Origin: an uncultured Croceitalea sp.
GTDB lineage: Bacteria > Bacteroidota > Bacteroidia > Flavobacteriales > Flavobacteriaceae
NCBI GenBank assembly: GCA_947494805.1
Contig: CANLWK010000006.1
Span: 88,639 to 152,638 of the forward strand
Reading direction: 5' to 3'
Length of the DNA stretch: 64,000 bases
The position numbers were made by a program, and so were the translations under genes. Shown here in pieces: positions 25,050 through 33,487 of the stretch (its first letter is position 1; the number at the start of each line of letters is the position of its first letter). The notes beneath the pieces were generated by a model, which did not search any database, was not told the origin of the DNA, and saw only the letters and a program-made list of their open reading frames with translations.

Positions 25050-25463
25050 AAAAAGTACTGCAGAAAGCTTATAACTACCCAACTCGTTGAAGTTAAATAT
25101 AATGGAGAGGGGGCAACTAAAAAGCACTTCAAGAGATTCTTGTTCATTGCAATAAAAGATTGAACAAAGCTTGCCACTAGCACTGTTAAAAATTTTGGTG
25201 TCAGTGAAAATTATATCATTCGTTTCTTACAAAAGAAACTTAGAACCCTGTCGATGTACCAAAGGCAGCTTGACTACAAACTCATTTCTGATTTTGAAAC
25301 TTTTCTGATTGGATGTTGTCCAAAAGGATAGCCTAAAGCGAGAATCCACAATACTCTAATGAAACATCTCCAAATGCTTAGAAAGACTGTGACTTTGGTT
25401 TATCATTTAGCAGGGATAAATAAAGTTTATATAGAATGTTCGGGTCTAGCTTGTAGATTTTAA
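25050..25463 (+). pseudogene. Decayed tyrosine recombinase (integrase) fragment
   Basis: One frame reads through two internal stop codons (TGA at 25161, TAG at 25329). The segment YQRQLDYKLISDFETFL is followed by MKHLQMLRKTVTLVYHLAGI and ends at 25463. These match the core of the SAM-like N-terminal and linker region of Bacteroidetes tyrosine recombinases. A possible FLSEKQ motif continues from 25465 in another frame, suggesting a frameshift. The catalytic Arg/His/Tyr part is lost. It is a fossil of an integrated element near the redox gene run. Confidence 0.7.
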
Positions 25464-25700
25464 ATTTCTTTCAGAAAAGCAATTTCCTTTTATTTTTTGG
25501 CTTTATTCCACTTGCCACATATGTAAAAAATCGTTTTAGATTTGAGGACGATTCAAACGTGTCTTTTGATTGATTCTGTAGATGTGCAAATGACAAGTCC
25601 CTGAACTGTTAAGTATCCGATATTGAGGAAAAATCAAATAGCATTGACGTTTCTATTATGGAAAGTTAAGAATCGTATTGAGGGAGTGGCGTTTTGGGTT
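25464..25700. other. Non-coding remnant after the integrase fossil
   Basis: No intact ORF. An FLSEKQ-like coding trace begins at about 25465, and stops are frequent in all frames. Probably decayed integrase sequence and intergenic DNA. Confidence 0.4.
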
Positions 25701-26519
25701 TTAGAATCTATATATCTTTTGTTTTGACCTCCAGAGAACAACCAAAGCTATGCCCAAGAAAAAAACTTCGATATTATCTACCAGTTTTGAATATCGTTCA
25801 TATTCTGAAATGGAATATAGTCCAATGCTGTTATCCTTCGCGGTCATAAGATCCACTAGAAAATTCCAGGAAAAATGAAAAAAAATAGGTGTCCAAATAG
25901 AATGGGTATTGACATATAGAATTACCAGTATGTAGCCAATAAACGCAATACCTAAATACCAAAGCCAAGAAGTAGTCTGCATGTCAAAACTCGACCAATG
26001 TACCAGAGAAAATAGTATTGTAGAAATAGCTGCAGATTTATGAAACCCAAATTGGTTCTTGTAGAGCGTTGTAAAAACGAGCCCTCTAAAAAAAACCTCT
26101 TCCCAAATAGCTACAGCCATTGTTACCAATACCGATAATATAAGAGGTTTTTCATAATTAGTGTGCAATCCCATCCAGTCTATCTGAATGCCAAACACTG
26201 TATTTGCCATAATTAGTACCAGTGCAATAATTAGGATTGCCAAACCGAATCCTATCGCAAAATGACTTTTAATGTTTTTAAAATGAAAGCCATACGCCTT
26301 TGGACCAAGCTTATTGAATATTCTGTTGAACATTATCACGCCCATAATAGTGATGACAACAATCGATGCAGAAACAAAATTGCCTATTTCATTGTAACCT
26401 ATTGCTTTTAGATGTTTACTAAGTGTGCCCAGAGATATAATTATTAACATGGCACAAAGTATGGCCAAAAGTATTACCCCTATTATTTTGAACCTGTATT
26501 TTATTGTGTGTTTCCGCAT
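25701..26519 (-). CDS. CPBP-family intramembrane glutamic protease
   Basis: A 272-residue integral membrane protein with about eight helices and all CPBP motifs: AIWEEVFFRGLVF (EExxxR), then FSLVHW, then FHFSWNFLVD. The glutamates, arginine and histidines for catalysis are intact. Family members process prenylated or bacteriocin precursors and provide immunity in some loci; the substrate here is unknown. It directly precedes the CarboxypepD_reg protein in reverse (5 bases apart), so it is likely co-transcribed with it and the small lipoprotein. Confidence 0.88.
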   Translation of the reverse strand: MRKHTIKYRFKIIGVILLAILCAMLIIISLGTLSKHLKAIGYNEIGNFVSASIVVITIMGVIMFNRIFNKLGPKAYGFHFKNIKSHFAIGFGLAILIIALVLIMANTVFGIQIDWMGLHTNYEKPLILSVLVTMAVAIWEEVFFRGLVFTTLYKNQFGFHKSAAISTILFSLVHWSSFDMQTTSWLWYLGIAFIGYILVILYVNTHSIWTPIFFHFSWNFLVDLMTAKDNSIGLYSISEYERYSKLVDNIEVFFLGIALVVLWRSKQKIYRF

Positions 26520-26523
26520 GATC

Positions 26524-27378
26524 TCAGTACTGCACCGTCACATTAAAACCAATACTTGCCGTGGTATGTTTATTCCATTTCGCCTGACTTGTTTCCCTTT
26601 CCACGACAACTGGGCCAAATAAGCTGGCCGGAAACTTGAGTTTTCTTTTACCATCACCCTGAATCCACTCTAGCGTAACAAAAAAATCGTCTTCAACATA
26701 AACATCATATGGTTCTAGGTTTACATGAATCCAACCGTCTTCTATATCTTTTGCGTCAATGATGATATTTTTTGTTAGAAGGTTTCTATTGGGCAATCCC
26801 TCTTTTATGTCATAGAAGTTGAGTCTGAACTTGAATCCTACGTATCTTTTGGTCAATACCCTAGTAGTGAACTTTTTCAATAAACTTGGGCCATTTTTAA
26901 TTTTTATTTTGACCCCGATCTCACTTCCCAGCATATCTGCAGATGCCTCATATAGATTTTTTCTTGATTTTGAGCGATTCCCTAGTACTTTGGTTTTTAA
27001 CTTTCTATTTGAGACAATTACTTCTGAAAGTTCTTCAATTTTCTCGTTCATTTCAATAACGGGATCTGCTTTGAGCACTGAAATAAAATTGCTTACCAAA
27101 AGTGTTTTGCTCTTGAGACCTACACTAGATATTCGAACCGAGTCTTTATAGTTACTTCTATAGATTGAAAGCTCAAAATTTCCGTCAAAATCTGTAACCG
27201 TACCGATGGATTTATTGATAATTCCAATATTTACATAAGGCAATGGGTTGCCGTTAATCGAAGCAACTATTTTTCCTGTCAAAGTTTTCTGAGGCATTAC
27301 AGTAATTGCCATAAAAAAGAAAAGAAGTTCTACAAAACCTTTCAAGCTTTGCTTGCCTATACCCTCAACACTACTCAT
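26524..27378 (-). CDS. Secreted CarboxypepD_reg-like protein
   Basis: A 284-residue protein with a hydrophobic N-terminal segment (LKGFVELLFFFMAITVM) serving as a signal or anchor. A carboxypeptidase regulatory-like domain follows (about residues 32-115; LTGKIVASINGNPLPYVNIGI ... TDFDGNFELSI), then a domain with alternating beta-strands. Probably cell-envelope. The ATG overlaps the end of the upstream lipoprotein gene by 8 bases, so the two are coupled. Confidence 0.7.
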   Translation of the reverse strand: MSSVEGIGKQSLKGFVELLFFFMAITVMPQKTLTGKIVASINGNPLPYVNIGIINKSIGTVTDFDGNFELSIYRSNYKDSVRISSVGLKSKTLLVSNFISVLKADPVIEMNEKIEELSEVIVSNRKLKTKVLGNRSKSRKNLYEASADMLGSEIGVKIKIKNGPSLLKKFTTRVLTKRYVGFKFRLNFYDIKEGLPNRNLLTKNIIIDAKDIEDGWIHVNLEPYDVYVEDDFFVTLEWIQGDGKRKLKFPASLFGPVVVERETSQAKWNKHTTASIGFNVTVQY

Positions 27379-27769
27379 TGACCCTTAAACTTATGGTTCG
27401 TGAATATTCAGAACCATCATTGTCTATTAGCATCACATAGATTCTTCTTGGTGCATCAAAATCTATAGTGTCAACAGTAAAAGTTTGATTAATTTGCCAA
27501 CGGGTATCATCAGATTGATTGAAGAACGTTTGGTCTACGTTTATCGAAGGAATGCGAAGTTCAATTTGAGAAATGCCATCATAATCCTCGCCTATAATTT
27601 CAATGTTTAAATATCCACCTGTAGAAATAGAGCCATCACTATTATTGCCAATGGCATTGATGGCCAGTTTGCTCCTATATCCCCCTGATTCAAATGAAGC
27701 TTCTAAGGTGCAAGAACCCTGAAAGCATAAGCAAATTAATAGTGAAGCGGCTAAAATGGTTTTCTTCAT
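27371..27769 (-). CDS. Small lipoprotein, beta-rich
   Basis: A 132-residue protein with a clear lipoprotein signal (MKKTILAASLLICLCFQGSC, Cys20 as the likely lipid site). The mature region is beta-rich and ends with RTISLRVNE, resembling an immunoglobulin-like or cadherin-like strand set. Unknown function. It heads the three-gene run with the CarboxypepD_reg protein and CPBP protease. Confidence 0.65.
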   Translation of the reverse strand: MKKTILAASLLICLCFQGSCTLEASFESGGYRSKLAINAIGNNSDGSISTGGYLNIEIIGEDYDGISQIELRIPSINVDQTFFNQSDDTRWQINQTFTVDTIDFDAPRRIYVMLIDNDGSEYSRTISLRVNE

Positions 27770-27845
27770 TTTGTTTTTTGGACAAAAAAAGAACTAACAG
27801 TAACCCCAAACGCCCCAATGCTTCTATTGGAACTAATTTCTCATG

Positions 27846-28988
27846 CTATTTGAAACGTTTTCGATATTGAGAGGGCGAAACACCGGTCTCTTTCTTAAAA
27901 ATACGGTTAAAGCTGGTCTTGGATCTAAAGCCGCTTTCATAAGCTATTCCCAATAGTGTATAGTTATCGAACCCATTGGATTGTAGTTTCTCCTTTACGG
28001 CCTCAACACGCTTTTTGTTGATTAGGTCATAGAAGGTAGTCTTCAAATGCTGATTTAAAAAAGTGGATAGTTTTTTATCGGTTGTACCGATCATATTGGC
28101 CAGTTTGTTCAATGTAAGGTCTTCTTCCAAATAAGGTTTTTTATCTTTCAAAATGGTATTGAGCTTTTCCTCAAAATGGTGCAACTCACTATCAGAAAAA
28201 CTGATGTTAGAACCCGATTTGGGTTTGTTTGAATCGGCACTTTGAACTTCATCATCATTAAGCAAAAAGTTTGGCAATAGTATTTTAGCTTGATTTACGC
28301 CATGGTAGCCCAGATATGCAATAAGTGTTATCATTGCAATTACCGTTATATAGCCAACGTTCCAGCTTTGATAACCAAAAGTAAGCTCGTAGAATTCTGA
28401 AAGAATGTCAATTGAAATGACAAGTAAACTACCAACTAGCAACCTTTTGATCCATAAAAAATCATGGTTCGTTAGAGAAGAGTAATTGGTTTTAACCAGT
28501 TCTAAATAAGTTTTGAACAAGTATTGACAATAAACCAGATAACAAATCAATAGTATGCCCCTTACAATTACAATTAAATAGCTATGGTTGGATAAAAGTT
28601 TTAGATAACCAAATACGTAGTTGCCTTTAATCAGTGAAGCCAAAACTGGTATGGATATAAAGAATAGGTAAAGTAAAAATGGTACAAAATGAAAGATATT
28701 CCTATTAATCAGTTGCTTTGATTCCAGAAACAAAGATTTGATATAAAGCATAAGTAATGGTCCAATAAACCATACAATAGTATCTTCTGGAACAAATGTA
28801 ATATGATACAACCATCTTATTTTATGATGCTCAGCGTAAAAACGAAGAGATACGAAAAGAAGAAGCAGAAAAAAAATTGCCAACAAGATATGGGGTAATT
28901 CTTTATTCTTCTTTTTAATCAAAAGAATATTAATGACAAGGGTCATCAGTATTCCTCCCACTAATATAAAATCTACCAATAATTCCAT
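27846..28988 (-). CDS. Membrane-associated AraC-family regulator
   Basis: About 380 residues from the ATG at 28988. The N-terminal half has about seven predicted transmembrane helices (starting VDFILVGGILMTLVINILLI), and the C-terminal 105 residues form an AraC double helix-turn-helix (LNKLANMIGTTDKKLSTFLNQH, then IAYESGFRSKTSFNRIFKKETG). This is a membrane-sensor regulator type common in Bacteroidetes. I chose this start because 18 upstream residues have no pattern. It precedes the lipoprotein gene by 76 bases, on the same strand. Confidence 0.9.
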   Translation of the reverse strand: MELLVDFILVGGILMTLVINILLIKKKNKELPHILLAIFFLLLLFVSLRFYAEHHKIRWLYHITFVPEDTIVWFIGPLLMLYIKSLFLESKQLINRNIFHFVPFLLYLFFISIPVLASLIKGNYVFGYLKLLSNHSYLIVIVRGILLICYLVYCQYLFKTYLELVKTNYSSLTNHDFLWIKRLLVGSLLVISIDILSEFYELTFGYQSWNVGYITVIAMITLIAYLGYHGVNQAKILLPNFLLNDDEVQSADSNKPKSGSNISFSDSELHHFEEKLNTILKDKKPYLEEDLTLNKLANMIGTTDKKLSTFLNQHLKTTFYDLINKKRVEAVKEKLQSNGFDNYTLLGIAYESGFRSKTSFNRIFKKETGVSPSQYRKRFK

Positions 28989-29334
28989 TAAAGAGTTACA
29001 CCATATTTTGAATATAACATTAAAATAGACGTTTGTTGCCAAAAATTGTTACGCCCAATTTCAAAAACTGTTCCGTAATAGACTTGCTTTATCAATTACC
29101 CGACTATTGCCCCTGCTATGAAATTCAAATGAAATCATTTACCATCGAACAGACCGTTCACAACTCGGTCAGCAGATTTTATGAAGAAATTTTTAGAACC
29201 AATAAAATCTACCTATTCTCTGAAACACTAGAATCTTGTGGTGGCCAATAAAGTAGTTTAAATACTACTGAGGACAGTTGTTATGAAAAACCCAAAATGG
29301 AAAAAATTAGATATTTAATTTATAACTTTAAAAA
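28989..29334. other. Gap of about 345 bases upstream of the HCELC protein
   Basis: It should contain the promoters of the divergent AraC gene and the small exported protein. A 72-codon frame (29033-29251) begins inside it but lacks recognisable features. I see no clear terminator or palindrome. Confidence 0.35.
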
Positions 29335-29655
29335 ATGTATTCATCACATCGGAAAAGCATCATTGCGATTTTTTTTCTTTTGGCTTTCCTATTCGTAAGA
29401 ATGGGGTATGCTCATACCCTTTCCCATCTTGCCGATGATGAGCACACAGTCCATTGCGAGCTTTGTGAAATAATTGTTGTAAGCAGCCAGTTTAGCCCAT
29501 GGTTAAACAGCTCTGACATTGAAATTAGTATCTGCACTTGTGAGCTAGGTTACAGTTCTGAGCCATTTTTTTTTTATAACGCTCCACTAGCGTCAATAGC
29601 ATCTCCTGAATGTTTTCACAACAAACCACCTCCTTACTATCGTTTCTGGAATTAG
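29335..29655 (+). CDS. Small exported cysteine/histidine protein
   Basis: A 106-residue protein with an N-terminal hydrophobic signal (IIAIFFLLAFLFVRMG). Close to it is HTLSHLADDEHTVHCELCEI, a His/Cys cluster that could bind a metal, and a C-terminal KPPPYYRFWN tail. Related short proteins in Flavobacteriia often precede metal-transport or TonB receptor genes, but none follows here. Function unknown. Confidence 0.55.
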   Translation: MYSSHRKSIIAIFFLLAFLFVRMGYAHTLSHLADDEHTVHCELCEIIVVSSQFSPWLNSSDIEISICTCELGYSSEPFFFYNAPLASIASPECFHNKPPPYYRFWN

Positions 29656-29933
29656 GTACTTCATTCTGTTGTCATAGATAAAACCCGGTAAATTTTATGG
29701 AGCATTGGTGTATCTTAATATTCGAGTTTAATTGAACCGCGCACTAATGTTGGGGTTCTTTGATATTAAGATTTTCTAGAGCAGCCACATTACCCCTATA
29801 TGACTTTTGCATAGTTGCATGTGTTGAAGTGACAATAATTCCTCTTTGAACTATGAACTTTAGCAAACCTACTGTAGATAACAGATTGCCCCTGTTTGTT
29901 GATCTAATTTAACTGATAAACAATAAATAACCC

Positions 29934-30650
29934 ATGATAATCATTGATCATCTTACAAAAAGGTATGGCGCACAAACGGCGCTTGACCAATTAAATTTAA
30001 AGGTTGATAAAGGCGAAATCTATTGCCTTCTTGGGGCCAACGGTGCCGGAAAGACGACCACCATAAACTTACTCTTGGGCTTTATCGAGCCCACTTCGGG
30101 CAGTGCCTTCATCAACCAATTGAACGTGCGGGAAAACCCAAAGAACACCAAACGGTACTTGGCCTACATTCCTGAAAATCTGATGTTGTACCCTAGCCTT
30201 ACAGCGGTGGAAAACCTGGATTACTTTTCAGGAATTGCAGGAAAAACTTTTTCGATTTCCGATTTAAAGGGATTTCTCGAAGAAGCAGGCTTGCAATCAC
30301 AAGCTTTTAATAAACGTATTTCAACCTTTTCAAAGGGAATGCGCCAAAAGGTGGGTATTGCCATAGCACTGGCCAAAGACGCCAAAGTATTGTTACTGGA
30401 CGAACCCACTTCAGGACTCGATCCTAAGGCCAGCAATGAATTTGGACTATTGTTACAAAAGTTACGGGCCAAAGGTGTAGCAACTCTGATGGCCACCCAT
30501 GACCTGTTCCGCGCCAAGGAAGTGGCCACCCATATTGGTATTATGAAAGACGGCCAGTTGAAACAGCAATTTAAAGCCGACGACATTTCACTTCCTGAAT
30601 TGGAGACAGCTTATCTCAAAACCATGGACTATAAAGAGCTGAAAGTATGA
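29934..30650 (+). CDS. ABC transporter ATP-binding protein
   Basis: A 238-residue nucleotide-binding domain with all motifs: Walker A GANGAGKTTT (34-43), signature FSKGMRQKVGIA, Walker B VLLLDEPTSGLD and the H-loop ATHD. It powers an exporter made with the two following permeases. Its TGA stop overlaps the permease start (ATGA at 30647-30650). Confidence 0.93.
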   Translation: MIIIDHLTKRYGAQTALDQLNLKVDKGEIYCLLGANGAGKTTTINLLLGFIEPTSGSAFINQLNVRENPKNTKRYLAYIPENLMLYPSLTAVENLDYFSGIAGKTFSISDLKGFLEEAGLQSQAFNKRISTFSKGMRQKVGIAIALAKDAKVLLLDEPTSGLDPKASNEFGLLLQKLRAKGVATLMATHDLFRAKEVATHIGIMKDGQLKQQFKADDISLPELETAYLKTMDYKELKV

Positions 30651-32053
30651 TTTCAAAAACATTTTTTAAAGAACTAAAAGAGCTATTGCGCGAAGGTCGC
30701 GTTCGCATTGCCTTCATCATTGTTGTCTTACTCCTTGGTGTAGCTGTGTGGATCAGTGCCAAACAGTACTAGAACGTCAATGAACAATATGCCAGTGCCA
30801 AAACGGCTGAACGAACCATTTGGGACAATCAAGGTGAGAAAAATCCGCATTCTGCGGCACACTACGGTACATATGCCTTTAAACCGAAGTATCCCTTATC
30901 ACTTGTTGACCAAGGTGTAGATAAATATGCGGGCACATCCATCTTTCTAGAAGCACATAAGCGCAATGAGGCACAGTTCAGCGCAGCCGCAGATCAAACC
31001 GGGTTGGCCAGGTTCGGTGATCTGACGCCTGATTTCATCCTATTGTTCATTATGCCCTTGCTGATAATCCTTTTGGGATATAATAGCTTTACCAAAGAAC
31101 GGGAAATGGGTACGTTGACCCTTTTGAAAAGCCAAGGATTATCTCATTGGAAATGGTTATTGGGCAAATGGTTCGCACTTTTTTTACCCATATTTGTTGT
31201 TACAGCGGCTTTGTTTCTTCTAGCGGGGCTACTGTTGAACAACCTTGATGACTTTGGTGTGTTCAATTGGGGCTCACTTTTCACTATGTTCTTGGTCTAT
31301 ATCGGATACTACATGATATTCATCAATATCGTGTTGCTTATTTCCTCTAGGACGAAAAAGTCAGGAATTTCTTTGGTGGTTTCATTGTCCGTTTGGATTA
31401 TCGCCTGTTTGGCAGCACCCAAGGCGGCAAGCAATATCGCAGAAAGTAAACATCCCTATCCGACAAGGCAAGAATTTGCGGCCAATGTACTCAATGACAA
31501 AAAAGAAGGGCTCGATGGGCACAACCCTTGGAGCAAAGAGGCAAAGCTACTTGAACAAGAAGTACTCAAAGAATATGGCGTTGACAGCCTTCACCAATTG
31601 CCCTTTAATTTTGATGGCTACCGAATGCAAAAAGGTGAAGAACATGAGGCTCAAGTCTATTTTAAGCATTACAATTACCTCAAAGACCAATATAGCAAAC
31701 AATCTAAGGTGTATAGAGGTTTGGCAGCGATTTCGCCTTATTTGCCGGCCCGGTTTTTGAGCATGGCCGTTGCCCATACGGATTATGCCACACATTGGGA
31801 CTTTGCCGATGCTGCTGAATCGTATCGAATCGCTACACAAGAGTTTCTAAACAACAATTTTGCCGAAAATTCGGCATTTGGAGAGTGGAGCTATCAAGCA
31901 GATGCCGATACTTGGAAAGATTTGCCCGTTTTTGAATACGACCCCCCAGAATTGAAATCCATTCTATCAAGAAACAGTTCAAATATGGGGATTTTAGGAA
32001 TTTGGCTATTGGCTTCTTTTGGCCTTTTATTGTTCAATGTTAAAACTATTTGA
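30647..32053 (+). pseudogene. ABC transporter permease interrupted by an in-frame TAG
   Basis: The frame starts at ATG 30647, overlapping the ATPase stop, with an N-terminal membrane segment (FIIVVLLLGVAVWISAKQ). It meets an in-frame TAG at 30770-30772 (codon 42) in KQY-stop-NVNEQYASAK, where a glutamine or tryptophan codon would fit. The rest to 32053 is intact and reads as an ABC-2 type permease with four or more helices; translation could restart at the ATG at 31004. If the TAG is real the permease lacks its N-terminal helix and large periplasmic loop. Sequencing error, recent nonsense mutation or readthrough are all possible. Confidence 0.75.
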
Positions 32054-33486
32054 TTATGCTATCCTACAATTTTAAGTACGAATTAAAACTGTTGTTGCGC
32101 AGCCGTTGGATACAGTTGTTGAGCATCATCCTTTTGCTTCTCTTTGGATTTGCCGCCCTTAATGGTACGAAAAAAGTGGAAAAACGCAACATGGACATTG
32201 TTGCGGCCAAAGATGAGGTCAAAGAAGACGATGGTATGATGTTGAAGCTGTTAGATTCCGTAGAACGTGGATTAGAGGTTAGTGCATCACCTTGGACGAT
32301 ACCAACGAGCCCCATGGCCGTAGGCAATTACCACCCCCGGGTGGCTGCTATGGAGCCACAACCGATGGCCTTTATTGCTACGGGACAAGCAGACCTTTTT
32401 ACGCATTACGTAAAACCCAAGGTCTCGGGTGATGATTTTGCACTCAATTTTACTGAGATGACCAGTCCCGTGCAGCTACTCTTTGGCAGCTTTGATCTCG
32501 CCTTTGTCATTATATACTTGCTACCCTTGCTTATCATTGCTTTTTCGTACAATGTACTTTCTTCTGAAAAAGAGAGTGGTTCGTTACGTCTTTTGGCGGC
32601 ACAGCCCATTGGTATACAAAACTGGGTATTACAAAAATTGGGACTTCGTTTCTTTTGGCTATCGGTTTTGGTGGCCGTGGTATTGATTGTTGTCTTTTTG
32701 GCCTTAGGAATAAATCCCTTTGCGCAATCAGTCACGTTTTTCGGGTTATTGGGCCTTACATTGGCCTATATGCTCTTTTGGTTTGCCTTGGCGTTTTTGG
32801 TAAATCTTTGGGTCGGAAGTTCTGCAAAAAATGCAGTTGCATTACTAGGTCTGTGGGTAGTCTTTGTACTATTGGTGCCCTCGGTGTTGAACCAGTTGGG
32901 CAATACCCTCTATCCTATGCCCTCACGTACCCTGATGATCAATGAAATGCGCGGTCTAAAGGCCGAAGTCACTAAAAAAGCTGATGAGATATTGGACAAT
33001 TACCTGCGAGACCACCCTGAATATGCCATCAACGACACGACCCAGACAAGGGGATTCTACCATCGGTATATGGCCTCTCAAAAATTGATTAAAGAAGAGC
33101 TGGCACCTGTGGTCAATGCCTATGAAGAACAACTACAGAAACAGCAAAACTGGATAGGGCGTTTCAAATGGATCTCACCTGCAATCATTGTCCAAGAATC
33201 TCTTAACCATATGGCGGGCACGTCAACAAAGGACTATGAAAGCTATAGAAAACAGGTGGCAGCCTTCGCACATACATGGCGAGAACATTTCATGCCCTTT
33301 CTCTATAACAATAGGGAGTTTTCTCAAAAGGATTATCCCGACTTGCCCAGTTTCAACTATGAAAAGGGTACCCAGCTTCAACTAGGCACAATACCACTAC
33401 TTTTTTTGATTGCTGTAGGTCTGTTCGGTCTGGGTTTTTTAATTTCTAAAAGTGTCAAAGGTCAGGGCATATTAAATCAGGGATAA
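32050..33486 (+). CDS. ABC transporter permease (DUF3526-like)
   Basis: A 478-residue membrane protein with an N-terminal helix (LLSIILLLLFGFAAL), a large extracytoplasmic region, then five or six helices (including FDLAFVIIYLLPLLIIAFSY and FFWLSVLVAVVLIVVFLA) and a C-terminal helix. It resembles DUF3526/ABC-2 permeases paired in Bacteroidetes exporters. The start may be 32050 or the ATG at 32056. It overlaps the upstream permease frame by 4 bases and is 1 base from the DUF5916 gene. Confidence 0.85.
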   Translation: MIMLSYNFKYELKLLLRSRWIQLLSIILLLLFGFAALNGTKKVEKRNMDIVAAKDEVKEDDGMMLKLLDSVERGLEVSASPWTIPTSPMAVGNYHPRVAAMEPQPMAFIATGQADLFTHYVKPKVSGDDFALNFTEMTSPVQLLFGSFDLAFVIIYLLPLLIIAFSYNVLSSEKESGSLRLLAAQPIGIQNWVLQKLGLRFFWLSVLVAVVLIVVFLALGINPFAQSVTFFGLLGLTLAYMLFWFALAFLVNLWVGSSAKNAVALLGLWVVFVLLVPSVLNQLGNTLYPMPSRTLMINEMRGLKAEVTKKADEILDNYLRDHPEYAINDTTQTRGFYHRYMASQKLIKEELAPVVNAYEEQLQKQQNWIGRFKWISPAIIVQESLNHMAGTSTKDYESYRKQVAAFAHTWREHFMPFLYNNREFSQKDYPDLPSFNYEKGTQLQLGTIPLLFLIAVGLFGLGFLISKSVKGQGILNQG

Positions 33487-33487
33487 C

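Noticed and set aside
29033-29251. 72-codon frame upstream of the HCELC protein
   Set aside because: No domain, starts inside the divergent AraC gene region and has unusual composition.
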